Shown here one piece after another: positions 1 to 11,400 of a DNA stretch of 64,000 bases. Under the pieces are notes generated by a model. The model did no database searches and had not been told where the DNA came from. It was given only the letters and a program-made list of their open reading frames with translations. The DNA lies in assembly GCF_003026105.1 (NCBI RefSeq), contig NZ_PYNW01000019.1, forward strand, positions 1 to 64,000, in the 5' to 3' direction. Source of the DNA: Photobacterium sp. GB-56. Its GTDB lineage: Bacteria > Pseudomonadota > Gammaproteobacteria > Enterobacterales > Vibrionaceae. The stretch's first letter is position 1. Each line of letters begins with the position of its first letter. Made by a program: the position numbers and the translations under genes.

Positions 1-506
1 TTGTAACTGGTCGTGTTGAGCAAGGTATCATCAAAGTTGGTGACGAAGTTGCTATCGTTGGTATCGTAGACACTATTACAACTACTTGTACTGGTGTTGA
101 GATGTTCCGTAAGCTTCTTGACGAAGGCCGTGCTGGTGAGAACGTTGGTGTTCTTCTACGTGGTACTAAGCGTGATGAAGTTCAACGTGGTCAAGTACTT
201 GCTAAGCCAGGTTCAATCACTCCACACACAACTTTCACTTCAGAAATCTATGTGCTTTCTAAAGATGAAGGTGGTCGTCACACTCCTTTCTTCAAAGGTT
301 ACCGTCCACAGTTCTACTTCCGTACAACTGACGTAACTGGTACTATCGAGTTACCAGAAGGCGTTGAAATGGTAATGCCTGGTGATAACATCGCTATGAC
401 TGTTACTCTAATCGCACCTATCGCGATGGACGAAGGTCTACGTTTTGCTATCCGTGAAGGTGGCCGTACAGTTGGTGCTGGTGTTGTTGCAACTATCATT
501 GCATAA
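1..506 (+). CDS. tuf: Elongation factor Tu, 3' part (partial)
   Basis: EF-Tu carries aminoacyl-tRNA to the ribosomal A site as a GTP complex. Only the last 167 codons lie in the window; the reading frame starts at base 3 and is open from the left edge. The visible part opens in domain II ([15 protein letters not shown]) and runs through domain III to the usual GVVATIIA end. The GTPase domain is off the window. The position directly upstream of secE-nusG is the usual tufB place in gammaproteobacteria. A terminator follows 40 bases downstream. Identity is certain; which tuf copy it is rests on context. Confidence 0.98.
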   Translation, partial: VTGRVEQGIIKVGDEVAIVGIVDTITTTCTGVEMFRKLLDEGRAGENVGVLLRGTKRDEVQRGQVLAKPGSITPHTTFTSEIYVLSKDEGGRHTPFFKGYRPQFYFRTTDVTGTIELPEGVEMVMPGDNIAMTVTLIAPIAMDEGLRFAIREGGRTVGAGVVATIIA

Positions 507-547
507 GTTACGACGACTTCGTTGAATTTAATTTGACGACAGCGCAC

Positions 548-577
548 AAAAAAGGGCATCATTTGATGCCCTTTTTC
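548..577 (+). terminator. Rho-independent terminator after tuf
   Basis: The arms GGGCATCA and TGATGCCC (554-571) form a stem flanked by an A run and followed by TTTTTC. It should end the tuf transcript and separate it from secE-nusG. Confidence 0.9.
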
Positions 578-691
578 TACACTTTAATACAAAAATGCAT
601 GTTTTTTGTTCAAGTGATAGAGATAAATTTTCGTAAGATGAAGTTTTTTATTAATGTTATTAAAGGCTTACCCCTTTTTCTTCATCCATGG

Positions 692-716
692 CCTCGCTAT
701 AGCGGGGTTATTTTCG
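692..716 (+). other. Short GC-rich hairpin in the secE leader
   Basis: CCTCGCT and AGCGGGG pair as a 7-bp stem with a very tight loop, followed by TTATTTTC, about 40 bases before secE. It could be a weak terminator for read-through from tuf or a leader structure. The sequence does not decide between these. Confidence 0.35.
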
Positions 717-747
717 TCTAAATAAAGACTAGTTACAGGTTGGTTGT

Positions 748-1125
748 ATGAATGCGAATGCCGAAAACCAAGAAAGCGAAAGCAAAATGGATGGCCTGAA
801 ATGGGTCGTAGTTTTTGCTTTGCTAGCTGCTGCTGTGGTTGGTAATTACCTGTACAGTGATGTTTCTGTTGTGCTGCGTACATCTGCAGTAATTGCTTTA
901 GTGGCAGTTGCTGGGATCACTGCTGCATTTACAGCAAAAGGTAAAGCCGCGATTCGTTTTGCAAGTGAGTCGCGCATGGAAGTCCGCAAGGTGGTATGGC
1001 CTACTCGTCAGGAAGCTACGCAGACAACCTTTATCGTTCTAGCAGTCACTGTAGTGATGGCGTTAGCCCTTTGGGGTATCGACGGCATTATGGTCCGTTT
1101 AGTACGCCTATTTACCGGCGTGTGA
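748..1125 (+). CDS. secE: Preprotein translocase subunit SecE
   Basis: SecE is an essential subunit of the SecYEG protein channel in the inner membrane. The 125-aa protein has the three-helix form typical of enteric and vibrio SecE. Hydrophobic segments lie at about residues 17-36, 44-64 and 94-114. The conserved amphipathic stretch EVRKVVWPTRQEA lies just before the last helix. It sits 11 bases upstream of nusG, the classic secE-nusG operon. E. coli SecE is 127 aa. Confidence 0.97.
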   Translation: MNANAENQESESKMDGLKWVVVFALLAAAVVGNYLYSDVSVVLRTSAVIALVAVAGITAAFTAKGKAAIRFASESRMEVRKVVWPTRQEATQTTFIVLAVTVVMALALWGIDGIMVRLVRLFTGV

Positions 1126-1136
1126 GGTAAGAATTC

Positions 1137-1682
1137 ATGAGCGAAGCTCCAAAAAAACGATGGTATGTAGTACAGGCTTTTTCAGGTTTTGAAGGCCGAG
1201 TTGCACAGTCACTACGCGAACATATCAAAATGCACGGTATGGAAGAGCACTTTGATGAAGTTCTTGTTCCTACAGAAGAGGTAGTTGAAGTTCGTGCAGG
1301 TCAGCGCCGTAAGAGTGAGCGTAAGTTCTTCCCAGGTTACGTACTGGTACAAATGGTGATGAACGACGAAACATGGCACTTAGTACGCAGTATTCCACGT
1401 GTTATGGGCTTCATTGGCGGAACTTCTGATCGCCCAGCTCCGATTTCTGATAAAGAAGCGGATGCGATCCTAAACCGTCTACAGCAAGCTAGTGAGTCTC
1501 CTGTTCATAAAACAGTATTTGAACCTGGTGAAGTTGTTCGTGTGACTGATGGTCCATTTGCTGATTTCAATGGTACAATTGAATCAGTAGATTACGATAA
1601 GAGCCGCGTGAAGGTTTCTGTATCGATTTTCGGTCGTGCAACGCCAGTAGAATTAGAGTTCGGTCAAATCGAAAAGAACTGA
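1137..1682 (+). CDS. nusG: Transcription termination/antitermination factor NusG
   Basis: NusG binds RNA polymerase, supports Rho termination and couples transcription to translation through ribosomal protein S10. The 181-aa length matches E. coli. The N-terminal NGN domain (about 1-115) begins [18 protein letters not shown]. The C-terminal KOW domain (about 126-181) contains [17 protein letters not shown]. It is co-transcribed with secE. The next operon starts from its own promoter in the following gap. Confidence 0.98.
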   Translation: MSEAPKKRWYVVQAFSGFEGRVAQSLREHIKMHGMEEHFDEVLVPTEEVVEVRAGQRRKSERKFFPGYVLVQMVMNDETWHLVRSIPRVMGFIGGTSDRPAPISDKEADAILNRLQQASESPVHKTVFEPGEVVRVTDGPFADFNGTIESVDYDKSRVKVSVSIFGRATPVELEFGQIEKN

Positions 1683-1703
1683 TCAAATTCTGTTCAAGTT
1701 GTA

Positions 1704-1732
1704 TTGTCAGGGGCGTGAGATTAGGCTATAAT
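1704..1732 (+). promoter_or_regulatory. Sigma70 promoter of rplK-rplA
   Basis: TTGTCA (1704-1709) and a perfect TATAAT (1727-1732) are separated by 17 bases. A GC-rich discriminator (TTCGCGCCC) follows, as in stringently controlled ribosomal promoters. Transcription should start near 1739, about 70 bases before rplK. Confidence 0.8.
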
Positions 1733-1807
1733 TTCGCGCCCTTTCGTTAGACGGGGAGTCTGTTTGTTTAAAAATAGACGTTTGAACCCAAATTTAGGTA
1801 TATAGCA

Positions 1808-2236
1808 ATGGCTAAAAAAGTAGAAGCTTACATCAAGCTGCAAGTTGCAGCTGGTATGGCGAACCCTAGTCCACCAGTTGGTCCAGCTCTTGGTCAACAT
1901 GGTGTTAACATCATGGAATTCTGTAAAGCGTTTAACGCTAAGACTGACTCAGTAGAGAAAGGTCTTCCAACTCCAGTTGTTATCACTGTTTACAGTGACC
2001 GTTCATTCACGTTCGTAACTAAGACTCCACCTGCAGCAGTTCTTCTGCTTAAAGCAGCTGGCCTTAAGTCTGGTTCTGGTCGTCCGAACACTGAGAAAGT
2101 AGGTACTGTAACTGACGCTCAGATCCAAGAGATCGCTGAGACTAAAGCTGCAGACATGACTGGTGCTGATATTGAAGCTATGAAGCGTTCAATTGCTGGT
2201 ACTGCTCGCTCAATGGGCCTAGTGGTAGAGGGTTAA
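1808..2236 (+). CDS. rplK: 50S ribosomal protein L11
   Basis: L11 is part of the GTPase-associated centre of the large subunit, binds 23S rRNA and is needed for RelA activation. The 142 aa equal the E. coli length. The N-terminal domain shows the proline-rich [19 protein letters not shown], and the C-terminal rRNA-binding domain ends [11 protein letters not shown]. rplA follows after 4 bases. A strong promoter lies upstream. Confidence 0.99.
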   Translation: MAKKVEAYIKLQVAAGMANPSPPVGPALGQHGVNIMEFCKAFNAKTDSVEKGLPTPVVITVYSDRSFTFVTKTPPAAVLLLKAAGLKSGSGRPNTEKVGTVTDAQIQEIAETKAADMTGADIEAMKRSIAGTARSMGLVVEG

Positions 2237-2240
2237 TAAG

Positions 2241-2945
2241 ATGGCTAAACTGACTAAGCGCATGCGCGTTATCCGTGACAAAGTTGACTCTACTCGTGAG
2301 TACGAAATCAACGAAGCTGTTGCTCTTCTAAAAGAACTAGCTACTGCTAAATTCAATGAAAGTGTTGACGTTGCAGTTAACCTAGGCATTGATGCACGTA
2401 AATCTGACCAAAACGTACGTGGTGCAACTGTACTACCAAACGGTACTGGTCGTGATATCCGTGTTGCTGTATTTACTCAAGGCGCAAACGCTGAAGCTGC
2501 TAAAGAAGCTGGCGCTGAGCTTGTAGGTATGGAAGATCTAGCTGATCTAGTTAAGAAAGGCGAGATGAACTTCGACGTAGTTATCGCATCTCCTGATGCA
2601 ATGCGCGTTGTAGGTCAACTTGGTACTATCTTAGGTCCTCGTGGTCTTATGCCAAACCCTAAAGTTGGTACTGTAACTCCTAACGTTGCTGAAGCAGTTA
2701 AAAATGCTAAAGCAGGTCAGGTTCGTTACCGTAACGACAAAAACGGTATCATTCACACTACTATCGGTAAAGTGAACTTCGATGCCGCTCAACTACAAGA
2801 GAACTTAGAAGCTCTTCTAGTTGCACTGAAGAAAGCTAAGCCTTCTTCAGCGAAAGGTACTTTCATTAAGAAAGTAAGCATCTCTACTACTATGGGTGCA
2901 GGCGTAGCATTAGATCAGAACTCTCTGAAAACTAACGTAGCGTAA
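2241..2945 (+). CDS. rplA: 50S ribosomal protein L1
   Basis: L1 forms the mobile L1 stalk near the E site. In E. coli it represses translation of its own rplK-rplA mRNA. The 234-aa protein has the family core [15 protein letters not shown] and the two-domain layout. It is translationally close to rplK. The stop is followed almost at once by the rplJ promoter, so rplKA and rplJL-rpoBC can be separately controlled. Confidence 0.99.
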   Translation: MAKLTKRMRVIRDKVDSTREYEINEAVALLKELATAKFNESVDVAVNLGIDARKSDQNVRGATVLPNGTGRDIRVAVFTQGANAEAAKEAGAELVGMEDLADLVKKGEMNFDVVIASPDAMRVVGQLGTILGPRGLMPNPKVGTVTPNVAEAVKNAKAGQVRYRNDKNGIIHTTIGKVNFDAAQLQENLEALLVALKKAKPSSAKGTFIKKVSISTTMGAGVALDQNSLKTNVA

Positions 2946-2949
2946 TAAT

Positions 2950-2977
2950 TTGCAGAAGCGATAAGTTAGTGTATAAT
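2950..2977 (+). promoter_or_regulatory. Sigma70 promoter of rplJL-rpoBC
   Basis: TTGCAG (2950-2955) and a perfect TATAAT (2972-2977) are separated by 16 bases, starting a few bases after the rplA stop. This matches the known major promoter position ahead of rplJ. Confidence 0.75.
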
Positions 2978-2989
2978 TTGTCGCTTCCG

Positions 2990-3179
2990 AATTCGTGGCT
3001 GGGGCTAATTGCTTGCAGTTAGCCTCCGTCAAAGACCGTAGGTGTTTTTCGGAACTTAATATTTACCTACGTAGACGGTGCCAGAGCATGATTGATGTAT
3101 GTCTTTCTTGGATCTGCGCCGTAAGACTCTCCTGCTATTTGAGCAGTGAGTGGTGTCAAACAATCCAGGAGCAAATCCA
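2990..3179 (+). promoter_or_regulatory. L10 autoregulatory mRNA leader
   Basis: The roughly 200-base leader before rplJ contains segments strongly resembling the E. coli L10(L12)4-binding leader: CCGTCAAAGACCG (from about 3027), the complementary TACGTAGACGGTG (from about 3067), and ATCCAGGAGCAAA before the start. In the known system L10-L12 binds here and blocks rplJ/rplL translation. The open frame across it (2995-3189) is not a gene. Confidence 0.8.
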
Positions 3180-3674
3180 ATGGCATTAAATCTTCAAGAC
3201 AAAAAAGCAATTGTTGCTGAAGTCAACGAAGCTGCCAACGGTGCACTTTCTGCTGTTGTTGCTGACTCTCGCGGTGTTACTGTGGGTGCGATGACTACTT
3301 TACGTAAGCAAGCTCGTGAAGCTGGCGTATACGTTAAAGTTGTTCGTAACACACTAGCACGCCGTGCAGTGGAAGGAACTGACTTCGAATGTCTACAAGA
3401 CGTTTTTGTTGGTCCTTCTCTAATCGGTTTCTCTAATGAGCACCCAGGTGCTGCAGCGCGTCTTTTTAAAGACTTCGCTAAAGAGAACAAAGCATTCGAG
3501 ATCAAAGCAGCTGCATTTGAAGGCGCTGTTGCAAACGTTGAAGTACTAGCAACTCTACCAACTTACGACGAAGCTATCGCACGCTTAATGATGTGCATGA
3601 AAGAAGCGTCTGCTGGTAAACTTGTACGTACTATCGCTGCAGTACGTGATCAGAAAGAAGAAGCTGCTGCTTAA
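3180..3674 (+). CDS. rplJ: 50S ribosomal protein L10
   Basis: L10 anchors the L7/L12 dimers to the ribosomal stalk and, complexed with L12, represses its own translation. The start at 3180 ([15 protein letters not shown]) is chosen because it matches the family N-terminus and follows CCAGGAGC at a normal distance; a longer frame from 3150 runs into the leader. The protein is 164 aa (E. coli 165). The C-terminal helix that binds L7/L12 is intact. One cysteine (LMMCMKEAS) sits where E. coli has threonine. Confidence 0.98.
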   Translation: MALNLQDKKAIVAEVNEAANGALSAVVADSRGVTVGAMTTLRKQAREAGVYVKVVRNTLARRAVEGTDFECLQDVFVGPSLIGFSNEHPGAAARLFKDFAKENKAFEIKAAAFEGAVANVEVLATLPTYDEAIARLMMCMKEASAGKLVRTIAAVRDQKEEAAA

Positions 3675-3733
3675 TAGCAGAGTTTTATCTGATTACTATT
3701 TAAACTTATTGTTGACTTTAAAAGAGAATTGTT

Positions 3734-4099
3734 ATGTCTATCACTAACGAGCAAATCCTAGACGCAGTTGCAGAAATGTCTGTAATGCAAGTTGTTGAGC
3801 TAATTGAAGCTATGGAAGAAAAATTCGGTGTTACTGCTGCAGCTGCAGTTGTAGCAGGCGGCGCAGCTGCAGATGCAGCTGAAGAGCAAACTGAATTCGA
3901 CGTAATCCTAACAGCTTGTGGCGCTAACAAAGTTGCTGTAATCAAAGCAGTACGTGGCGCAACTGGTCTTGGTCTTAAAGAAGCTAAAGCAGTAGTTGAC
4001 GGCGCTCCAGCACCTCTAAAAGAAGGCGTTGAGAAAGCTGAAGCTGAAGCTCTTAAAGCTCAATTAGAAGAAGCTGGTGCTTCTGTTGAAATCAAGTAA
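3734..4099 (+). CDS. rplL: 50S ribosomal protein L7/L12
   Basis: L7/L12 is the multi-copy stalk protein that recruits translation factors. The 121-aa protein has an N-terminal dimerisation domain ([18 protein letters not shown]), an alanine-rich hinge at about residues 36-53, and the C-terminal domain with [20 protein letters not shown] cysteine precedes GANK, where most relatives have alanine. It is in the rplJL-rpoBC operon. Confidence 0.99.
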   Translation: MSITNEQILDAVAEMSVMQVVELIEAMEEKFGVTAAAAVVAGGAAADAAEEQTEFDVILTACGANKVAVIKAVRGATGLGLKEAKAVVDGAPAPLKEGVEKAEAEALKAQLEEAGASVEIK

Positions 4100-4133
4100 T
4101 AATTATTTGATTTCATAGCCTTTTATGGCTATT

Positions 4134-4163
4134 GGCTGGTGGCAAATTGCCACCGGCCTTTTT
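4134..4163 (+). terminator. Attenuator between rplL and rpoB
   Basis: A 10-bp stem GGCTGGTGGC / GCCACCGGCC (loop 4144-4148) is followed by TTTTTGCGC, very like the partial terminator at the same place in E. coli. It should let only part of the ribosomal-protein transcripts continue into rpoBC. Confidence 0.85.
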
Positions 4164-4327
4164 GCGCTGTAGGGCAGTGGTAATTTTCACCTTGTTTTGT
4201 ATCCACTGTCTAGCAAAAAAACGACCCTGATTTCATTGGGTTGTTCCTACACATAAACAACGTTTAGTCACTACCCCCCGTGTGTATTGGGGTAGTTTGG
4301 ATCACTTATCAGCGATCTGAGGAACCT

Positions 4328-7300
4328 ATGGTTTACTCTTATACCGAGAAAAAGCGTATCCGTAAGGATTTTGGTAAGCGTCCGCAAGTGTTGGATGCTC
4401 CATACTTGCTGTCGATCCAGCTTGATTCTTTCCAAAAATTTATCGAGCAGGATCCAGAAGGGCATTACGGTCTAGAAGCTGCCTTTCGCTCTGTTTTTCC
4501 AATCCAGAGCTACAATGGCAATTCCGAGCTGCAATACGTTAGCTATCGTCTCGGTGAGCCGGTCTTCGATGTTAAAGAATGTCAGATTCGTGGCGTAACT
4601 TATTCTGCTCCACTGCGTGTGAAGCTACGTCTTGTCATGTACGATAAAGACGCGCCGGCTGGCACTGTAAAAGACATTAAAGAACAAGAAGTTTACATGG
4701 GCGAAATTCCGCTCATGACAGATAACGGTACATTCGTTATTAACGGTACCGAGAGGGTTATCGTATCCCAGCTACACCGTAGCCCGGGTGTCTTCTTCGA
4801 CAGCGATAAGGGTAAGACCCACTCCTCAGGTAAAGTGTTATATAACGCTCGCGTAATCCCTTACCGTGGTTCATGGTTGGATTTCGAGTTCGATCCTAAG
4901 GACAGTGTATTCGTACGTATCGACCGTCGTCGTAAATTACCTGCGTCTATCATCCTTCGTGCACTTAACTACACAACAGAACAGATCCTTGACATGTTCT
5001 TCGAAAAAATTCATTTCGAAGTTCAAGGTAAATCTCTTGTTATGGAGTTGGTACCGGATCGTCTACGTGGCGAAACTGCAAGCTTTGATATTGAAGCGAA
5101 CGGTACAGTTTACGTAGAGCAAGGTCGTCGTATCACTGCTCGTCATATTCGCCAATTAGGCAAAGATGGCATTGATCACATCGAAGTACCAGTTGAGTAC
5201 ATCGTTGGTAAGATCGCATCACGCGATTACATCAACGAAGAAACCGGTGAACTGATTGTAGCGGCTAACCAGGAATTAAGCCTGGAAGCATTAGCACTTC
5301 TATCTCAGGCGGGTCACAAGTCTATTGAAGTTCTGTTTACGAACGATTTAGACCACGGTCCTTACATGTCAGATACCCTACGTATCGACAACACAACTGA
5401 CCGTTTAAGTGCATTGGTAGAAATCTACCGTATGATGCGCCCTGGCGAGCCACCAACACGTGAAGCAGCTGAGCAACTTTTTGAAAGCTTGTTCTTCTCA
5501 GAAGATCGTTACGATCTATCTGCTGTTGGCCGTATGAAGTTCAACAGTTCTCTACTTCGTGAAGAGACTACAGGTCCTGGTATCTTAGACCACGCAGACA
5601 TCATTGATGTTATGCGTAAACTGATCGATATCCGTAACGGTAAAGGTGAAGTTGATGATATCGACCACCTTGGTAACCGTCGTATTCGTTCTGTTGGCGA
5701 AATGGCTGAAAACCAATTCCGCGTTGGTCTAGTACGTGTTGAGCGTGCTGTTAAAGAGCGTCTAAGCTTAGGCGATCTTGATGCAATCATGCCTCAAGAC
5801 CTAATTAACGCTAAACCTATTTCTGCGGCAGTGAAAGAGTTCTTCGGCTCTTCTCAGTTGTCACAGTTTATGGACCAAAACAACCCACTGTCAGAAGTTA
5901 CTCACAAACGTCGTATCTCGGCGCTTGGTCCAGGTGGTCTGACTCGTGAGCGTGCTGGCTTTGAGGTTCGAGACGTACACGCGACGCACTACGGTCGTCT
6001 ATGTCCTATCGAAACGCCTGAAGGTCCAAACATCGGTCTAATCAACTCGCTATCTGTTTTTGCGCGTTGTAACCCTTACGGTTTCTTGGAAACACCTTAC
6101 CGTAAAGTGATAGACGGAAAAGTTACAGACGATATCGAATACCTATCAGCAATCGAAGAAGGTCTATACGTTATTGCACAGGCTAACGCCGCGCTTAACG
6201 AAGACGGTTCATTTGCTGACGAATTGATCACTGCTCGTCAGAAAGGTGATTCAGGTCTGCACCCACGTGACCATGTTCAATACATGGACGTTGCAACCAA
6301 CCAGGTTGTATCTGTGGCGGCATCTCTGATCCCGTTCCTAGAACACGATGATGCTAACCGTGCCCTAATGGGTGCGAACATGCAACGTCAGGCAGTTCCA
6401 ACTATCCGTGCTGATAAGCCGCTAGTAGGTACTGGTATTGAGCGTCAAATCGGTGTTGATTCTGGTGTTACAGCTGTAGCTAAACGTGGTGGTACAGTTC
6501 AGTCTGTAGATGCATCTCGTATCGTTATCAAAGTTAACGACGACGAGTTGATCCCTGGTGAAGCAGGTATCGATATCTACAACCTAACTAAGTACACGCG
6601 TTCTAACCAGAACACATGTATTAACCAGCGTCCAACCGTGCTACCTGGCGAGCCAGTATCACGCGGTGATGTTCTTGCTGATGGTCCTTCAACAGACCTT
6701 GGTGAGCTAGCGCTTGGTCAAAACATGCGTATCGCGTTCATGCCTTGGAACGGTTACAACTTCGAGGATTCCATCTTAGTTTCTGAGCGTGTAGTTCAGG
6801 AGGATCGTTTCACAACAATCCACATTCAAGAGCTTTCTTGTGTGGCGCGTGATACGAAGCTGGGTTCTGAAGAAATCACTGCTGATATCCCTAATGTGGG
6901 TGAAGCTGCGCTTTCTAAGTTGGACGAGTCAGGTATCGTTTACATCGGTGCTGAAGTGAAGGGTGGTGACATCCTAGTTGGTAAAGTGACACCTAAGGGT
7001 GAAACACAACTAACACCAGAAGAGAAGCTTCTACGAGCTATCTTCGGTGAGAAAGCATCTGATGTTAAAGATTCATCTCTACGTGTTCCTGGAAGTGTTA
7101 CTGGTACGATTATTGACGTACAAGTCTTCACTCGTGACGGCGTTGAGAAAGACAAGCGTGCTCTTGAAATTGAAGAGATGCAGCTGAAAGAAGCGAAGAA
7201 AGATATCACAGAAGAATTCCAGATCCTTGAGGGTGGTCTTCTTGCTCGTGTTCGTACGCTTCTACTATCTGCGGGTTACGGCGAAGACAAGATTGCTTCA

Positions 7301-8353
7301 ATGAACCGCGATGCACTATTCGCTGTTACGCTTGATGACGAAGCTTTACAAAACCAGTTGGAACAGCTTGCAGAGCAGTATGATGAACTGAAAGCTGAGT
7401 TCGATAAGAAGTTTGAAACTAAGCGTCGTAAGATCACTCAAGGTGATGACCTAGCACCTGGCGTACTTAAGATTGTTAAAGTATACCTAGCTGTTCGTCG
7501 TCGCATCCAACCGGGTGATAAGATGGCGGGTCGTCACGGTAACAAGGGTGTTATCTCTAAGATTAACCCTGTTGAAGACATGCCTTACGATGAGAAAGGT
7601 CAAACGGTTGATATCGTTCTGAACCCACTGGGTGTACCGTCTCGTATGAACATCGGTCAGATCCTTGAGACTCACTTAGGTCTTGCGGCGAAAGGTATCG
7701 GTGACAAACTTAACGATATGCTTAAAGAGCAGCAGGAGTTACACAAGTTCCGTAACTTCCTACAACGCGTATACAACCTAGGTGATACTCGCCAGAAAGT
7801 TGATATCGAAGCTCTTACTGATCAGGAAGTGCGTACTCTTGTACAAAACCTTCGTAAAGGTCTACCGATTGCAACACCTGTATTTGATGGCGCACCTGAG
7901 TCATCAATTAAAGAGTTGCTAAAATTGGGTGATCTACCTGAATCAGGTCAGCTAACGTTGTTTGATGGCCGTACTGGTGATGCATTTGAGCGTCCTGTAA
8001 CTGTTGGTTACATGTACATGCTTAAACTGAACCACTTGGTTGATGACAAGATGCACGCCCGTTCTACCGGTTCTTACAGCCTTGTTACTCAGCAGCCGCT
8101 GGGTGGTAAAGCTCAGTTCGGTGGTCAGCGTTTTGGTGAGATGGAAGTATGGGCGCTTGAAGCATACGGCGCAGCATATACCCTTCAAGAAATGCTAACC
8201 GTTAAGTCAGATGACGTTAACGGCCGTACGAAGATGTATAAAAACATCGTTGACGGTGATCATCGTATGGAACCAGGTATGCCGGAATCATTCAACGTAT
8301 TGTTGAAAGAAATCCGCTCGTTGGGTATTAACATCGAGCTGGAAGACGAATAA
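4328..8353 (+). CDS. rpoB: DNA-directed RNA polymerase subunit beta
   Basis: The beta subunit of RNA polymerase. The start at 4328 ([17 protein letters not shown]) matches the family; 16 codons of open frame upstream are leader. The protein is 1341 aa (E. coli 1342). Numbering coincides with E. coli at the rifampicin pocket: [15 protein letters not shown] begins at residue 507, and the usual sensitive residues D516, H526 and S531 are present. The C-terminal motifs [14 protein letters not shown] and [18 protein letters not shown] are intact. No intein or frameshift is seen. Confidence 0.99.
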   Translation: MVYSYTEKKRIRKDFGKRPQVLDAPYLLSIQLDSFQKFIEQDPEGHYGLEAAFRSVFPIQSYNGNSELQYVSYRLGEPVFDVKECQIRGVTYSAPLRVKLRLVMYDKDAPAGTVKDIKEQEVYMGEIPLMTDNGTFVINGTERVIVSQLHRSPGVFFDSDKGKTHSSGKVLYNARVIPYRGSWLDFEFDPKDSVFVRIDRRRKLPASIILRALNYTTEQILDMFFEKIHFEVQGKSLVMELVPDRLRGETASFDIEANGTVYVEQGRRITARHIRQLGKDGIDHIEVPVEYIVGKIASRDYINEETGELIVAANQELSLEALALLSQAGHKSIEVLFTNDLDHGPYMSDTLRIDNTTDRLSALVEIYRMMRPGEPPTREAAEQLFESLFFSEDRYDLSAVGRMKFNSSLLREETTGPGILDHADIIDVMRKLIDIRNGKGEVDDIDHLGNRRIRSVGEMAENQFRVGLVRVERAVKERLSLGDLDAIMPQDLINAKPISAAVKEFFGSSQLSQFMDQNNPLSEVTHKRRISALGPGGLTRERAGFEVRDVHATHYGRLCPIETPEGPNIGLINSLSVFARCNPYGFLETPYRKVIDGKVTDDIEYLSAIEEGLYVIAQANAALNEDGSFADELITARQKGDSGLHPRDHVQYMDVATNQVVSVAASLIPFLEHDDANRALMGANMQRQAVPTIRADKPLVGTGIERQIGVDSGVTAVAKRGGTVQSVDASRIVIKVNDDELIPGEAGIDIYNLTKYTRSNQNTCINQRPTVLPGEPVSRGDVLADGPSTDLGELALGQNMRIAFMPWNGYNFEDSILVSERVVQEDRFTTIHIQELSCVARDTKLGSEEITADIPNVGEAALSKLDESGIVYIGAEVKGGDILVGKVTPKGETQLTPEEKLLRAIFGEKASDVKDSSLRVPGSVTGTIIDVQVFTRDGVEKDKRALEIEEMQLKEAKKDITEEFQILEGGLLARVRTLLLSAGYGEDKIASMNRDALFAVTLDDEALQNQLEQLAEQYDELKAEFDKKFETKRRKITQGDDLAPGVLKIVKVYLAVRRRIQPGDKMAGRHGNKGVISKINPVEDMPYDEKGQTVDIVLNPLGVPSRMNIGQILETHLGLAAKGIGDKLNDMLKEQQELHKFRNFLQRVYNLGDTRQKVDIEALTDQEVRTLVQNLRKGLPIATPVFDGAPESSIKELLKLGDLPESGQLTLFDGRTGDAFERPVTVGYMYMLKLNHLVDDKMHARSTGSYSLVTQQPLGGKAQFGGQRFGEMEVWALEAYGAAYTLQEMLTVKSDDVNGRTKMYKNIVDGDHRMEPGMPESFNVLLKEIRSLGINIELEDE

Positions 8354-8400
8354 GACTGGGTTAGTCACCTATACTTATTAGTTACTCCGGTATAAATATG

Positions 8401-8424
8401 AAGGCGCCAGTAGACTGGCGCCTT
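8401..8424 (+). other. Perfect hairpin between rpoB and rpoC
   Basis: AAGGCGCCAG and CTGGCGCCTT form a perfect 10-bp stem with a TAGA loop. It is followed by TATGGG, not a U run. It lies 30 bases before the rpoC start. It may be an RNA-processing or stability element. Confidence 0.7.
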
Positions 8425-8453
8425 TATGGGTCAACTCCTCACAGGAGCCGAAT

Positions 8454-11400
8454 GTGAAAGACTTACTTAAGTTTCTGAAAGCACAACATAAGACCGAAGA
8501 ATTTGATGCAATCAAAATCGGTCTAGCTTCACCTGACATGATCCGTTCATGGTCTTTTGGTGAAGTTAAAAAGCCAGAAACAATCAACTATCGTACCTTC
8601 AAGCCTGAGCGTGACGGTCTTTTCTGTGCACGTATCTTTGGCCCAGTAAAAGACTACGAGTGTCTTTGTGGCAAGTACAAGCGCCTGAAGCACCGTGGTG
8701 TGATCTGTGAAAAATGTGGTGTTGAAGTTACTCAGACTAAAGTACGCCGTGAGCGTATGGGTCACATTGAGCTTGCTTCACCTGTTGCCCACATCTGGTT
8801 CTTAAAGTCACTGCCATCTCGTATCGGTTTGTTAATGGACATGCCTCTACGTGATATCGAGCGTGTACTTTACTTTGAATCATACGTAGTTATTGAACCT
8901 GGTATGACCAACCTTGAGCGTAGCCAGCTGCTTTCTGAAGAGCAGTACTTGGATGCACTTGAAGAGTGGGGCGACGAGTTCGACGCTAAGATGGGCGCAG
9001 AAGCGGTTAAAGCACTTTTAGGCAACATGGACCTAAATGCTGAAATCGAAAATATGCGTGAAGAGTTAGAAGAAACTAACTCTGAAACTAAGCGTAAGAA
9101 GCTAACTAAGCGTCTTAAGCTAGTTGAAGCTTTCCTACAGTCAGGTAACAACCCAGAGTGGATGATCCTGTCTGTACTGCCAGTTCTACCGCCGGACCTA
9201 CGTCCGTTGGTACCACTAGACGGCGGTCGTTTCGCGACTTCAGATCTGAATGATCTATACCGTCGTGTTATTAACCGTAACAACCGTCTGAAGCGTCTTT
9301 TAGACCTGGCTGCTCCTGATATCATCGTACGTAACGAAAAGCGTATGCTTCAGGAATCTGTTGATGCATTGCTAGATAACGGTCGTCGTGGCCGCGCTAT
9401 CACTGGCTCTAACAAGCGTCCTCTGAAATCTCTTGCTGATATGATCAAGGGTAAACAAGGTCGTTTCCGTCAGAACCTTCTTGGTAAGCGTGTAGACTAC
9501 TCAGGTCGTTCTGTTATCACAGTAGGTCCATACCTACGTCTGCATCAGTGTGGTCTTCCTAAGAAGATGGCACTAGAGCTATTTAAGCCATTCATCTACG
9601 GTAAGTTAGAGACTCGTGGTCTTGCTACGACAATCAAAGCTGCTAAGAAGATGGTTGAGCGCGAAGAAGCAGTCGTTTGGGATATCCTAGACGAAGTTAT
9701 TCGTGAACACCCAGTAATGCTTAACCGTGCACCAACACTGCACCGTCTAGGTATTCAGGCGTTTGAACCAATCCTAATCGAAGGTAAAGCGATTCAGCTT
9801 CACCCACTTGTGTGTGCGGCATACAACGCCGACTTCGATGGTGACCAGATGGCGGTTCACTTGCCGTTGACGCTAGAAGCACAGCTAGAAGCACGTGCTC
9901 TAATGATGTCAACAAACAACATTCTTTCACCAGCATCTGGTGATCCGATCATCGTACCTTCTCAGGACGTTGTATTGGGTCTTTACTACATGACGCGTGA
10001 GAAAATCAACGCGAAAGGTGAAGGCATGTACCTTGCTGGACCAGCTGAAGCTGAGAAAGCATACCGTACTAAGATGGCTGAGCTTCACGCTCGCGTTAAA
10101 GTACGTATTACAGAATATGTGAAAGACGAGCAGGGTAACTTTGTTGAGAATTCTCAACTTGTTGATACTACTGTTGGTCGTGCAATGCTATGGCCTATCG
10201 TACCGAAAGGTCTGTCATTTAGCCTTGTAAACACTGAAGCACTAGGTAAGAAGCAAATTTCTAAGCTTCTTAACACCTGTTATCGTAAGCTGGGCATGAA
10301 AGATACTGTTATCTTTGCTGACCAGATTATGTACACAGGTTTTGCTTACGCTGCACTTTCTGGTGTATCTGTTGGTATCGACGATATGGTTGTACCTGCG
10401 GCTAAATACACTAAGATCGCTGAAGCTGAAGCTGAAGTTGCTGAAATCCAAGAGCAGTTCCAATCAGGTCTTGTAACTGCTGGTGAACGTTACAACAAAG
10501 TTATCGATATCTGGGCTACAGCGAACGAACAAGTTGCTAAAGCGATGATGGATAACCTGTCTTTCGATACTGTTATTAACCGTGACGGTGAAGAAGAGCA
10601 GCAAAAATCGTTCAACAGCGTATACATGATGGCCGACTCTGGTGCTCGTGGTTCTGCTGCACAGATTCGTCAGTTGGCGGGTATGCGTGGTCTGATGGCT
10701 AAGCCAGATGGCTCAATCATCGAAACGCCGATCACTGCGAACTTCCGTGAAGGTCTAAACGTACTCCAGTACTTTATCTCTACTCACGGTGCTCGTAAGG
10801 GTCTTGCGGATACCGCACTTAAGACAGCAAACTCAGGTTACCTAACGCGTCGTCTAGTAGACGTAGCGCAAGACGTAGTGATCACAGCAGATGACTGTGG
10901 TACTTACGCTGGTATCACCATGATGCCTCTAATCGAGGGTGGTGATGTTAAAGAACAACTTGGTGATCGTGTTCTTGGTCGTGTTGTTGCTGAAGACGTT
11001 CTAAAACCGGGTACAGAAGAAGTTCTAGCACCACGTAATACGCTTCTTGATGAGAAGTGGTGTGAGATCCTAGAAGCAAACTCTGTAGACCAAGTTAAAG
11101 TACGTTCAGTTGTAACGTGTGAAAATGACTTCGGTTGTTGTAAGTTCTGTTACGGTCGTGACCTTGCTCGTGGTCACTTGGTTAACTCTGGTGAGGCAGT
11201 GGGTGTTGTTGCTGCTCAGTCAATCGGTGAACCGGGTACACAGCTTACGATGCGTACGTTCCACATCGGTGGTGCGGCATCAGCAGCAGCAGCAGACAAT
11301 AGCGTTGTAGTGAAAACTACAGGTTCTATGAAGCTGCACAATGCTAAGTTCGTAACGAACAATGCTGGCAAGCTTGTAATTACTTCTCGTGCATCTGAAC

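Noticed and set aside
2995-3189. 64-codon open frame before rplJ
   Set aside because: It overlaps the L10 leader RNA, whose conserved segments are RNA structure rather than coding sequence; the composition is not protein-like.
3734-4099. Unusual cysteine in L7/L12 and an extra cysteine in L10 as a redox pair
   Set aside because: Single substitutions in variable positions; no structural reason in the sequence to pair them.
8870-9325. 151-codon antisense frame within rpoC
   Set aside because: Long antisense frames arise from codon bias in highly expressed genes; no ribosome site, no family resemblance.
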